64,000 nt of DNA from Uloborus plumipes. Taxonomy: Eukaryota > Arthropoda > Arachnida > Araneae > Uloboridae. This document shows positions 1 to 11,182 of the stretch, in pieces. Position 1 is the stretch's first letter. Every line of letters begins with the position of its first letter. The stretch covers positions 1 through 64,000 of the forward strand of contig JAXGGA010006454.1 in the NCBI GenBank assembly GCA_038373865.1, read 5' to 3'. The notes under the pieces are model-generated. The model saw nothing but the letters and a program-made list of their open reading frames with translations, was not told where the DNA came from and did not search any database. Made by a program: the position numbers and the translations under genes.

Positions 1-280
1 AGCTCCCCCTCCCACCCTATCACCGATTTTTCCTTCAGCTAAGTGAACAGGAGACAGGGTTGTTGCTTCAAATTTTAAGTTTTGATTTTAATTTTCTTTG
101 CTGGAACTTTTCAGAACTTAGTTCAAATATTATGAAAGGAAGGGAGGAAAAGTTTCACGGAACCCTTCCGTGATTTTCGTGAAACAATGGGGTTCCGCGG
201 AACACAGTTTAAGAAACGCTGCACTAATACATCAACATGCAATATAGTTTAGCCTTAATTATTAATATTATTATTAAATA

Positions 281-839
281 CAGTGAATTCTCACCTATAC
301 GCCGCCTCATTTATGCCCCTTTTTCCCTTATGCGACGATTTTAAATGGTCCCGGCACATTTCATAGCAAAATAATGATAGTATCATTCGTTTATGCGCCG
401 CTCTAAAGATAAATATTTCACTTATGCGCCGAATTTTCCCTGAAATATAAAAAAATAATTTGTTTTCTTGAAAAAATAAGCTTTTTTTTAAACTTTCCTC
501 TTGACTCTGTCGCCTTTATTGCTCACGGAAGGCATTTTTTCCGCATGAACTAGAGTTCGGAGAGGGACAATTATCCATCATCTATCGTTTTAAAGGGAAC
601 AGTTCGTAATTAGGTAAGATACAACTTTTGTTTTCTCTTTATCATTGTAGTTACGTTACAGTAATTGCCAAACCATAGTAACATGTCCCTTTTCCGTAGA
701 AACATTCTTATTCATTCTCTCATTAGAAACTATGTTGCGTTTTAGTCCTTTAAACAGGCTTGTTAACTTATACGTCTCTCTCACTGGTGCGCCTTTTTCT
801 GTTGGTCCCTTGGGCCGGCGTATAAGTGAGAGTTCACTG
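281..839 (+). mobile_element. Tigger/pogo-like MITE, copy A
   Basis: A 559-bp element with terminal inverted repeats starting CAGTGAAYTCTCACYTATAC, flanked by TA on both sides (279-280 and 840-841). The CAGT start and TA duplication are typical of pogo/Tigger-type Tc1-mariner MITEs. Internal sequence repeats the motif CTTATGCGCCG and has no transposase. It sits in a direct-repeat unit whose sister at about 1545-1800 lacks it, so the empty site can be read. Confidence 0.85.
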
Positions 840-951
840 TACATTACTTTCAGATTTCCAAAGAACGTGAATTTTATCCTTTACTCAGAGTTACAAACAA
901 ACATACATACAAACAAACCCACATGTGAAACTAATAATCCCAATAAATATA

Positions 952-1510
952 CAGTGAACTCTCACTTATGCGCCGGCCCAAGGGACCAACAGAAAAAGAC
1001 GCATAAGTGAGAGAGACGCATAAGTGAACAAGCCTATTTAAAAGTCTAAAATGCTATATAAGTTCTAATGAGAGCATGAATAAGAATGTTTCTATAGAAA
1101 ATGGTCATATTACTACGGTTTGGCAACTACTGTAACCTAACTACAATGATAAGGAGAAAACAAAAATTGTAGCATACCTAATCACAAACTGGTCCCTTTC
1201 AAACGATCCATAATAGGTAATTATCCCTCTTTAGACTATAGTTCATGTGGAAAAATGTCTTTTTGCGAGCAATAAAAGCGAACGATTAAAGGGGAAAGTG
1301 AAGAAACATGCTCGTTTTTTAGGAAAATAAGTTTAATTGTTTGCATTTTACGAAAAATTCGGCGCATAAGTGAAATATTTATCTTTAGAGCGACGTATAA
1401 ACGAATGAAATTATCATTATTTTACTATGAAATGTTCCGGGACCACTGAAAATCGTCGTATAAGTGAAAAAGGCGCATAAATGAGGCGGTGTATAAGTGA
1501 GAGTTCACTG
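952..1510 (-). mobile_element. Tigger/pogo-like MITE, copy B (inverted)
   Basis: A 559-bp reverse-orientation copy of the element at 281-839, with the same TIRs and TA on each side (950-951 and 1511-1512). It is inserted in the same repeat unit 110 bp from copy A. Sister-unit sequence reading AATAAATA-TAGTTTAAAATAACT near 1710 shows the uninterrupted site. The two copies together can form a hairpin of about 560 bp. Confidence 0.85.
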
Positions 1511-1940
1511 TAGTTTAAAATAACTAAAAAATACGCTTTTTGATGCACTAATACATCAACATGCAATTTAGTTTAGCCTTTAGTACTAATAGTAGTATTA
1601 AATGCATTACTTTTATCTCTGCAAAGAACGTGAATTTTATCCTATATTCAGAGTTATATACATACTTACAAACAAACCCACATGTGAAACTAATAATCCT
1701 AATAAATATAGTTTAAAATAACTAAAAATACGATTTCAGTAGAGTTATAATCAAGCTAAAAAGAAGATTTTTAAATCTATTGAATATCTGCTAAGTTTAC
1801 ATGCACTTATAATACATCAACATATAATATAGTTTGTCTTTCGCTTTTTAAAAATTATCAAATATATTACTTTTTTATTTGTAAAGAACGTAAATTTTAT
1901 CTTTTATTCAGAGTTACATACATACATACATACATACATA

Positions 1941-2670
1941 CAACCATGAGTGCATAATAAGCATGAAACTAGTCAAGCGTATTAAAAAGGAGCGAACGTC
2001 AATTACGGTTGAGTGAGACTAAATAGCCATTGTGATTGCATTAAAAAAATCGTAAACCCAAGAAAAGAAAGAAAAATAAGTTTTGAAACATTCCGAATTT
2101 TTCTGATTTCTTTATTTTTTTTTTTTTAGATGGAAAACGAGGAACACAATTCCGATTCAATTTCTAAATCTGTCGTTAGTGGTGCCATCTATGTTCGTAA
2201 AATATTTTTACAAATATATTTTATTTTCTTTTTATCTTCTTAAATTTATATTTAACTAATTTTTAAAACTAAATTATTACTAACGTTTCGAGACGACCCT
2301 ATTTCTGGGAAGAAATTGCGGCATAAAATGTTTCTAATTCTTTCATTTTATTCTAAGAACGGGATCTGACTTTGACGTATGTTTTAATATTTTTCAGTCC
2401 GCCAGCACGGGCGATTTTTAATATTTAAATTTCTCAACAAATCATTTAGATTTTAAAAGAATTCACTACTACACTTCACAACTTTTTTTTTACAGACAAC
2501 CCGTTGTTACTTTTTTAATTATTTTGAAGCCTATTAGGTTCTAACTGCAGCTTTAAGTAGTACGCACTAGATGTCGCCACGAAAACTGGAACGGAGCAGA
2601 AAGATGTGTAAATAGGACTACACAGTAAAACAATAACTGTTTTTACAGTATATTACAGCTAATTTTACAG
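1941..2670. other. No gene recognised
   Basis: AT-rich sequence with no ORF or family similarity that I can name. Poly-T runs occur at about 2112-2128 and 2484. The block from about 2618 leads into the 30-bp tandem repeat. Confidence 0.5.
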
Positions 2671-2815
2671 TAATAAACTGTAAAATTGCTAGTTTTTCAT
2701 TAATAAACTGTAAAATTGCTAGTTTTTCATTAATAAACTGTAAAATTGCTAGTTTTTCATTAATAAACTGTAAAATTGCTAGTTTTTCGTTAATAAACTG
2801 CAAAATTTACAGCTT
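2671..2815 (+). repeat. 30-bp tandem repeat, about 4.7 copies
   Basis: The unit starts TAATAAACTGTAAAATTGCT and ends AGTTTTTCAT. Four full copies begin at 2671, 2701, 2731 and 2761, and a partial fifth begins at 2791. The first three are identical; the fourth has one change (CGT for CAT). The reverse frame reads through as a repeated peptide, but that is a by-product of the 30-nt period. High identity suggests recent expansion. Confidence 0.92.
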
Positions 2816-2905
2816 ATTGAAAAAAAATATAAAATAAATACATATAAAGAATATAAAATAAATACATATATAATAAATACATATAAAATAAATACATATA
2901 AAGAA

Positions 2906-3030
2906 TCTATATGTATATAAATGGACGTATGTGTATTTGTTTGTTCCTTATACAAATAATCCGCGGGTTTCGACGGATTTTCATCAAACTTGGCAGTTGG
3001 CACAGAGGTTCCTTGATGTTCTAGAATTGT
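2906..3030 (+). mobile_element. Helitron-like element, left part
   Basis: Starts TCTATATGTATATAAATGG after an A, as expected for a Helitron 5' end (insertion between A and T). It then matches the left end of the intact element at 50870-51572, including the block GATTTTCATCAAACTTGGCA and CACAGAGGTTCCTTGATG. Similarity stops at about 3030 and resumes at about 7486, so the element is interrupted by a large insertion. Confidence 0.65.
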
Positions 3031-3975
3031 AAAAAAAAAAAAAAAAAATCCGGAAAGTTTCTGAGTATGTCAGACAGCTGCAGTTCATGTTATTTTCAGA
3101 AACGTTTCTGAGTATGTCGGAATCCTCTTTCTGTTATTTTCAGAAACATTTCTGAGTATGTCGGAATCCTCTTTTTGTTATTTTCAGAAACGTTTTTGAG
3201 TATTTCATGCAGCTGCGGTTCATGAAATATTCAGAAAGGTTTCTGAGTATTTCAGAAACCTCTGAAATTTTCAGACATGTTTTCAAATGTTTCGGAATCC
3301 TCTTTTCTGTTACTCTTTTTTATTTTTTTATTATTATCATCTGTATTATAATGATTCGTATTTTTTTTCTTACCGCTGAGATTTGTAATACTTCATTTTA
3401 AAAAGCAAATAAAAAATAGTGCAATAAAATACTTCCACAATTGTGTAAAAATACAAAATTTTTATTATTTATGAATTTTATTATGTTTTTTAGTCCACCA
3501 GTTGTTTTGTTATTTGCAAAAGTTGAGGTTCATAAAAATAGTTATAACATAAGAAACTGGAGGATTAAAATAATAATAATAATTTTTATTTTCACACCAT
3601 TATTAAAGTGTTTTATTGATTTATGTTTTGTTTTCCTTTTGGAATGAAATATCGCTCATCTCAACGGAGAAAAAATTAATTAAACTTATTGAAGTATGCG
3701 ACATAAGATCTGTATTAAAAAAAAGTTAGAGAAAGGATTCCAAGATATTCGAAAACGTTTTTGAAAATTTCAGAGAGAATTCTGGAATACTCAAGAACTC
3801 TTTTTGAAAATTTCATAAACCGCAGCGGCACAATATACACACAAATGTTTTTGAAAATTATACAAACAGGATTTCAAAATACTAAGAAACGTTTTTTGAA
3901 ATTACAGAAAGCGGATTCCGAAATACTCAGAAGTATCTCAGAAATTTTTTTAAAAATATCATGAACTGCAGCTGC

Positions 3976-5530
3976 CCATATATTTAGAATTGATATTTTT
4001 GACAATGTACGAGCTTCCTTTTTCGTGTGGTAAACATTTTAAAACGTACGAAGGTAGTACAATAAGCGTTTGTGCGGCAAGTAATGGCTAAAAAATATTT
4101 CAGTGAATTCGAAATTATATATTATTGACATTCAAAAAGTATATAATAGCCAAGGATGGTATCAATATTAATATTCAGGAACAGTGGCATGTTGGAATAG
4201 TAACAGGTGCAACTTCAGTCTGGAAGGATATTTTCATATCCTTTATTCATTAAACAATATAAACTAGACCACCATTTCAAACTTGGGGGGGGGGGAGGCA
4301 AAAGGTATGTTCTCGATGTATTTTGCAGAAAAAAAGCATTAATTCACAAGCATAAATGCAAAATAAAAAGCAGTCAATTTAAAATCTAAGGGGAACGATC
4401 CACCCCCCCCCCCCTCTTCCCCAAGTCCCAAAACTAAAAGCCTGAAGCTAAACGCAAAAAATCTTTAAAAATAAAAATGCATACTGAGTTTACATTTTTA
4501 AATGAAATATTCCATAATACATCGATGAATGTCCATTCATAAACATCACACAATCCTAAAGTAATTGCTACTCGAACAATGTTCCACTCTTGTTCAGGTC
4601 GTTTTTAAGAGTACAGAAAATGACACACTATTAAAATATTCTAACACTCACTCGAATTATTCTTCCGCGCAACAAAAAATTACTCATTTGAATGAAGTCT
4701 TGCGTCATACGGGAATTTCCCCAGGCGCGAAGAACAGGAACGGTGTATTCTGTTTATGATTAGTGATGTCAATACCAGAATAAGATATATTTTTATTAAT
4801 CGGTTCTCTTTATGCTCAACATGCATAAAAAATGAAAGACTGCAGCAACTCACAAACAAATTTTATCACAAAAAATATTGGAATACTGTCAATGAATTTT
4901 CTGAATCGACAGTTTGAATTTGCCGAATCAGGAAAATGTTTTGGAGGTCCCAGCGACCTCCCATGACTTGGGAGAGCTCCTGATCTTATTATCATTATTA
5001 TTTTTAACTAATTCGCCTAATTTTAATCAGAAAAATTTCTCAAAGCGCAGAATAAAAACAAGTTCTGATTATGTCAATACTAGTCCCGAAAAAAAAAGTT
5101 TAGGCACAGCAAAAACTTTATACACTTTGAAAGAAAATAAATCTAATTCTAAGCAATGAATAGTACTTACCGGCTTCTGGAACAAAAAAAAATAATCCAA
5201 AACTCTTTGCGTTGTATCGTAATACATATTACACACTCGGATAATCCCGTTAAAGTACGCCTTGAAGATTTAATTTTCGTATTAATTTTATACGTCAGCA
5301 AAACAAATATAATGCTTTGCGGATTTATGAGAAAAATACCATTCGTATATTCCTCGCTTGTATTAAATTCCTAACAGATTAACTGTTCCCATCAGATCCG
5401 ATTTTATACCGAGCAAAAGACAAAAGACACACACGAGCTGAAATGCGAACCGTTAATATGGCGCCGTTTCCGGTTTCAATCTTCTCCCGAACCTCAATTT
5501 TGCTCATTGCGCATCGAGCTACGCAACTTC
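3976..5530. other. Central part of the insertion; no gene recognised
   Basis: Several short ORFs of 60-80 codons occur, but none has a recognisable domain or codon bias. G and C homopolymers flank 4287-4420. The stretch 5440-5530 is less AT-rich and lies next to the subrepeat block. I see no transposase. Confidence 0.4.
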
Positions 5531-6205
5531 CTCTCTGGTTTTTTGTATGTTCAGAAACGTTTCCGACTATTTCGGAAAGCTGATTTTAAACGGATGTTTC
5601 CGGCAGGGTGTCAATGATTTAAATCAATTGATTTAAATCAGTGATTTAAATCGCAATTTAAATCAATTGATTTTTTAAAAAAAATCATTGATTTAAATCA
5701 CTTTTTATTTTAATCCTTAAAAAAATCTCTTGGACAATCCCAATTTCATTATTTTTACCATTTTCTTTTGGAGCTTTGATTTCCATCTAATAAATGGAAA
5801 AGTAATCCTACTCATCCCCCCTCCACAGATGCTGGAAGGTTGCAGTCCAAATAATATGTATGCACAAATAGTGCTATTTGTTGTCTAATATGTAAAATAA
5901 AGAAAATACATGCAGGTGCAGGGCAGGTGTTGTAAAGAGTGAATTGAGGGGGGAGGGACAAGATAGAATGTGTGTGATATACTTTCAGTGAAAAGAAAAA
6001 ACAAAAACAACCAAACAGAAGATGCATTAGCGACTGGCGACCTTGCATCAGCAACTGTGGGGGGGGGGGGGAGGGGGAGTCTTTAGTAGTAGCTGAAATG
6101 GAACATATTCCAGCATTACAAAACAAAAGCAAAATAAAGAGGGGGGGGGGGCTGAATGAAGTGAGGATTGGGTTGAGCTTCCTGCCCCATTTGATTTTTA
6201 TCCTA

Positions 6206-7158
6206 CCCTAGCAGCATAATCTCATCGGCCGATGATCGGCCATTCATCGAAACCCGATGAAATTCTCATCGGCCGGTGATCGGATTTCGATGAGTTTTCA
6301 TCGGGTATTGCTCCAATATGTCTCATCGGCCAATCAGAATCCGAGCAGCAAAATCCGATGAGTTTACGATGAGATTTGGAGCAATTTACGAGCAGTGCAG
6401 TCCCGTGCCGATGAATTTAGGATCAATTTTGGATGAAAATACGATGAGAGTTGGATCAATATACGAGCAGTGTAGTTCCGTGGCGATAAATTTTGGATCA
6501 AAATACGATGAGAGTTGGATCAATTTAAAGAAAAAAGAGAAAAAAAGAAAACAGAGCGCAGTTTAATTCCGTGGCAGTGAATTTTGGAACCTCTTTTTAA
6601 TTTCCCCCCCCCCCCATTTGCGACTGGCCAACTCCAGCATCGAACCCGAGTTATCGGCGCGGAAAGCCAACGCTCTACCACCACGCTACCAAGTCTACGA
6701 ATAATGAGACCAACACTGCATATTTAACAAAAATTTGAGATTGGGAAAATTTTCATCAGAAAATTTGATCTTTACGACCTTTTTCCGATGAAATCTGTAG
6801 CTTGGCATATTTTCATCGGGAAATTTGATTGGAAGTATATAGTTTTCCAATAACACATTGCTCGGTTAATTTTCACCGGGAAATTTGATCGGAAGGATAT
6901 CGTTTTTCGATGGAATATAACTCATCTTATTTTCATCCGGAAAGTTGATCGGAAGGCTATCATTTTCCGATGGAATTTTACTCATCTTATTTTCATCGGG
7001 AAAGTTGATCCGAAAGATATCGTTTTCCGATGAAAAGTAGCTCATCGAAAACCGTGCTCGGATACTGATCGGAACGATGTCGTCGTGCGTTACGGGATCA
7101 GTTTACGAGGAGTTAGTTGATCGGCCGAGCAAAATCCGATGAGTTGATGCTACTTGGG
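6206..7158 (+). mobile_element. TIR element with internal tRNA-like segment, copy 1
   Basis: Imperfect inverted ends: left CCCTAGCAGCATAATCTCAT, right (reverse strand) CCCAAGTAGCATCAACTCAT, both running into CGG. The flanks are TA (6204-6205 and 7159-7160). The body is full of GATCGG/CCGATGA words: roughly 80-bp units in the left half and 60-bp units in the right half. A second copy lies at 30900-32068. No coding region. The dinucleotide TSD argues against hAT, piggyBac and Harbinger; I cannot name the superfamily. Confidence 0.75.
6621..6700 (-). ncRNA. tRNA-like segment inside TIR element, copy 1
   Basis: Read on the minus strand, it has an A-box-like TAGCGTGGTGGTAGAGC and a B-box-like GGTTCGATGCT. 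Between them is a possible anticodon arm: a 5-bp stem TTGGC/GCCGA around the 7-nt loop TTTCCGC, which would give anticodon TCC (glycine-type). The acceptor stem does not pair well, so this is a tRNA-derived relic or pol III promoter, not a functional tRNA. Confidence 0.65.
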
Positions 7159-7485
7159 TAGCTAGTAAACAGGATTATTTTCAGATTGGCTCCTAACACT
7201 TTTTTCTGGGTTTCTTACTGGTGAAGCTTTACTTCAAAGGTGTTTTTGCATTTTTAAAAATTTAAAGGTAAGTTGTTCACAAATAAAAATTAATTAATAA
7301 CTGAAATTTCTATTTTTTTTAAAAAAATCAAAAAAATCCGATTTAAATCAAAAAAATCTGATTTAAATAAAAAAAATCCGATTTTTTTTTATTTTTTTGA
7401 AAAAATCATTGATTTTTTTAAACCCTGGTTTCCGGTATATTCAGAAACGTTTATCTTATTTTCAGAAACGTTTCCGAAATTTTTT

Positions 7486-7930
7486 ACGGTAGGCGGGGTT
7501 TTGAAATTAAAAAAAAAACAACTCAAAACTCAAATTTTTTGGCTCAAAATGGCCATTTTCTGTCAATTTTGAATAGATAGAGTAATAGAGATAAGCCTTT
7601 AAGAACACAAATGGATTAAATTTAGCACATTTAAATATGAGTGTATTTTCCAACAATGATTACGATTAACAATGAATTCTCAGTTCAAGGCTGACCCATT
7701 TCATTGCTGTTACAAAAAAAAAAAAAAAAAATACCTTCTTGGATTTTACATGTTGCATTTCAACCCACGCGACCCCGGGCATATCCAGTACCCCCTGAAT
7801 AGAGAAAGCCACTTCACGCTTCCTCCTACCCGATGCCTATTAGTCCGACATCTAAGCACCCGGCTACTTTCGTTGGTTGCTTATGCGATAGTTCGTTCGC
7901 TGTCTATGAATCATGTCATATTTTAGTAGT
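7486..7930 (+). mobile_element. Helitron-like element, right part (truncated)
   Basis: From AGGCGGGGTTTTGAAATT onward, it matches the intact Helitron-like element at 50985-51230, including TCCAACAATGATTACGA and TCAGTTCAAGGCTGACC. The expected 3' hairpin and CTAG end are not found, so the right end is degraded or lost. The downstream part to about 7930 is unassigned. Confidence 0.6.
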
Positions 7931-8389
7931 TTTCAAGTCCTTTTTTTTTCTTGTTTTTCATGGAAAATTTGAACTTTACTAACTGATTCTTATTACATAC
8001 CATAATCTAGACTTTAATTGACTTTCTTTTCTGCATTATTAGGTTTTACTACTTAAATTCAGATGTTATTATTAACTCGTTTTTGAATTATATTACGAAG
8101 AGGATTTTATTTTCTGCTATTTTATAGACAGTTATAAATTCAATTGCAATAAGATTTCCTTTTCTAGGGAATAAAAATTCAAAGATTAATGCCATCAAAA
8201 TTTTAAATAAAACAGAATCAGACATATAAAAAATTTATTCATGAATAAAGCAAATTTTACAAGATGCTTTTAACCCCTTCTGCCCTGGCGTTCTATTATT
8301 AGAACAAATCTTCATAATGCTCTACATACTTCCTTTTTAAGAATTTTAACTTCAAAATCCAGTGGCTTACTCATAATACATGTAAGAAT

Positions 8390-11182
8390 CAGAGGTGGCG
8401 CTAGGAAATGCCCGACAGGGGGGCAAGCTTGCCCGACAGGGGGGCACAGGTATAATTTAAAAATTTAGTCACGAAAATTAAGTTTCTTATAATATGCAGT
8501 TAATTTTAATTGAAGGGATGGGGTTCGGGACTCTCCATCGTAAAATTTTTGAAGTCGAAGTAAAAAAATAGCTATTATAAGCATATTTGATAGCGTTAGA
8601 AAAAAAGTTTAGTTTCGGTTACTCTCCTGCGAAAAATTCGAAATTGAGGTTTAAAAATAGTACTTTAAACGAGTTTGAATGGTTGGGGTAGGAGCACTCC
8701 CCTGAAAATTTTTCGAAATTTAAACCCCAAAATAAAGAATTGTTTTCAGGAAATTATCGTGGATGGCGGAGGATATTTCTCAGAGAGACTCTCCTCGTGA
8801 CTTTTTTGAAATTCAAGTCCTAAAAACGCTTTTTTAGACAATCTTTGATTATGTAGAGTGGCAATGGTGCAATACACTGGATATATATATGTTTTTTTTT
8901 TTTTTAGTTTTAAGTCTAAAAATCCCATTTGTTGGCAATTTTTGATTAAGTAGCAGAGTTTTATTGCAGATTTCTTAATTGGAGAGGGACCACGTGTGGT
9001 ACAATTTTTAATCAGAACCTCTTGTTTACAGTTTCTATTTTTGAGAAATAAAGTGGCTTCTTATTTAAAAAAAAAGAAAGTACAGGGGCATCGTTTGGTT
9101 CGGGACTCTTCCCCGAAATATTCTTAAGCTTAACTCCTAAAAACGCAATTATTGGGGGCCTTTGACAACGATAGGGTAAGGGTTGTGGGACATAGACTGT
9201 CTCCTAGAAATTATTTAAACTTGTCCCAAAAACAAAAATTTTATATGCTTTTTTCGACAACGTTTTTGAAAATCTAGTTGGCTTTATAGGTTGTTGTTGT
9301 TTCTTGGGTGGAGGGGGGAGGAGTAATTTTAAAATTTCCTATTTCTTGATTTTTCCCCATTAAGAGAAACGAGAAGCCAACCCTTGTCAGCAAGTAATTG
9401 ATATGTTGCTATGAACGGAATATAAGAGTAGTGTAAGTTTAAAGGGGGAGGCGGCCCGGTGACCTAACTAATGAAAAATCGCTCAGATTGGCTCTCGGTG
9501 ATGGCCCTGGTCAGCTGCCCCAATGAAGCAATAGCGATTTTTATATTGTTATTATTTATTTATTTCAACTGCTGCTCGCAAAGGTTTCTATGATGTTACT
9601 TTTCCTTTCGGTTAAAAAACATTCGAAAATAATATTTCTTTAATTAGAAGTTAGATTATAGGAAATTCTTAACAAAGATTTAAAGAGCACATTTCCTATC
9701 TAAATTTCACAGAAAAAAAATTTTCTCATCTTAATTCATGTCTTTCTATACATTTTATTTATTTTTTAACACTGGGAAGGTTTTTCTCTTTTTTACATTG
9801 CAAAATGAAATTGACGACTCCTTACCTGGAAAACTGGCAGGGGATCGGGAGAACGGCCTTGTGTTAAAAAATTGCACAACAGTGTGATTCCATTTGTTTA
9901 CCTATTTGCTTGAAATTCGAACCAAAGAAAAGAAAAAATGTTTTCTAAAGTGCAAGAAAACTATTTTTTTTTTTTTTTGTATGCACGGTAAAACATTTAA
10001 AATTAATGTAGGTGCAATTTTTTTTTTTCTTTTTGATCAAATGTTATAAAAGCATTACAAACAACCAACAGCAGTTACATCCTGCTACTATTATTTAATA
10101 GATTAATGGAAAAATCATATAACGGTAATCTCATAATGCGACAGTTAATTAAAGCGTTTGCTACGATTTGTAGATATATGCTTCCCATTTATTGACATGT
10201 ATTTTAAAACGAACTCATGCATTTTAATGAAAAAAAAAAAAAGGAAATTAAAAGCAAACCAAAATAATTTCTGTTTGTTACCTTGTTGATGAAGGAAAAC
10301 GTTTCAGTCTACCTATCATAAGGTTCAAGGACAACAGGAGATCCATACCCAAAAAGCCCGATTATGGAGAGAAAGTCCAGCGGATACGAACGACAGGAAA
10401 AAAATTCTTTCGACGATAAACGTCTTTCTTTCGCAAACTGCTCTTTCTACTTTTCTGAAACCGAAGCCTTGGAGCTCCCGCCAAAAATCACCCCCCCCCC
10501 TCGACCGACGACCATCTGTTACACTAATTAAAACTGTCTGTCGATGCACATCATACAATAGTAATTGGCGATGCATTTCCCCCAACCCTGGATGCAATTC
10601 GCAATTCCGGAGTCCTGAGGGAGATCCCTGGAGATAGTCAGCCCCTCGGGTCTTACGTCGCCTCCCCGATTCTAAAGTAATCACCCACCCCTTCTCGGCA
10701 GTTGGTGGCAAAGGCCCTGTGAGAGAAACACGTGTTTAGCTCAGATTCTCAGAAAGTGACAATGACTTGCCACCCTGCGGTTTGCGGGTGCGGACCTCTG
10801 GTTAAGGGAAAATTTTCCTTTCCTACTTGAACAAGAATAACTTTCGCCAGCAGAACTTACGTTCATTCAAAAGAGATACGACGGCAGCAACTAGAGTCCT
10901 GAAGGTTCTCGTGTTCGAAATTAGTCTGGAATTACATATTTTGTCAAATAATGAGAATATCTTAAGAAAAAATAAAGTTTTTTCAGATGAATGATTTTTA
11001 TTGCAATAACTTTTCTGATCTGTCGGAATCAGAAACGTTGTCGGCACTTAAATTTCTGTCGGAAAATTTGATCGTCGGAAAATTTTTCCCGACGAAGTTT
11101 GAAATTTTCCCCGACGGGGGGGCAAGACGTTTCCGACAGGGGGGCAATTGCCCCCCCTGCCCCATAGCTAGCGCCGCCACTG
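8390..11182 (+). mobile_element. hAT-like non-autonomous element, 2793 bp
   Basis: Starts CAGAGGTGGCGCTAGG and ends GCTAGCGCCGCCACTG, with perfect 8-bp duplications GTAAGAAT at 8382-8389 and 11183-11190. The left half has diverged units of roughly 90 bp around phrases such as GGGACTCTCC and GAAATTCAAGTCCTAAAAA. The 128-codon minus-strand frame at 10325-10711 is not kept in the sister copy at 21804-24068, so I treat the element as non-coding. Confidence 0.92.

Larger units (their letters stand above)
221..1940 (+). repeat. Diverged direct-repeat units of about 200-260 bp
   Basis: Three related units begin at about 221, 1545 and 1803, each with a GCACT..AATACATCAACAT start. They share a later block reading AAAGAACGTGAATTTTATC and then TCAGAGTTA followed by ACATAC-type runs. 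Unit 1 is interrupted by two MITEs (281-839 and 952-1510). The third unit ends in an ACATAC microsatellite near 1915-1941. A diverged relative occurs at about 44760-44910. No coding potential is seen; this is probably an old dispersed or tandem repeat. Confidence 0.7.
5604..7427 (+). mobile_element. Non-autonomous hAT-like element with 8-bp TSD
   Basis: Begins CAGGGTGTCAATG and ends TTTTTTAAACCCTG, with perfect 8-bp direct repeats GTTTCCGG at 5596-5603 and 7428-7435. CAGGG ends and 8-bp duplications are diagnostic of hAT. Both ends carry arrays of GATTTAAATCA-type motifs. There is no transposase frame. It contains a nested TIR element at 6206-7158. Confidence 0.9.
3031..7485. mobile_element. 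Foldback-like insertion with short tandem subrepeats
   Basis: This segment separates the two halves of a Helitron-like element. Its outer ends are built from diverged units of roughly 50 bp containing TTTCAGAAACGTTTCTGAGT, in one orientation at about 3050-3320 and in the opposite sense at about 3730-3975, with more at 5535-5600 and 7436-7480. The left end (ATCCGGAAAGTTTCTGA) and right end (reverse strand TTTCGGAAACGTTTCTGA) are inverted relatives. It encloses the hAT-like element at 5604-7427. I cannot see a clear target duplication, and the exact ends are uncertain within about 10 bp. Confidence 0.5.

Noticed and set aside
2618..2803. Frame encoding repeated AILQFINEKL
   Set aside because: By-product of the 30-bp tandem repeat.
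2671..2815. CRISPR-like array
   Set aside because: Repeats are contiguous, without spacers, in eukaryotic DNA; it is an ordinary tandem repeat.
5812..6132. 106-codon minus frame in the hAT element
   Set aside because: Crosses poly-G/poly-C tracts, has no domain, and lies in a non-autonomous element.
10325..10711. 128-codon minus-strand frame in the hAT element
   Set aside because: The sister element at 21804-24068 has indels and stops across the matching sequence.
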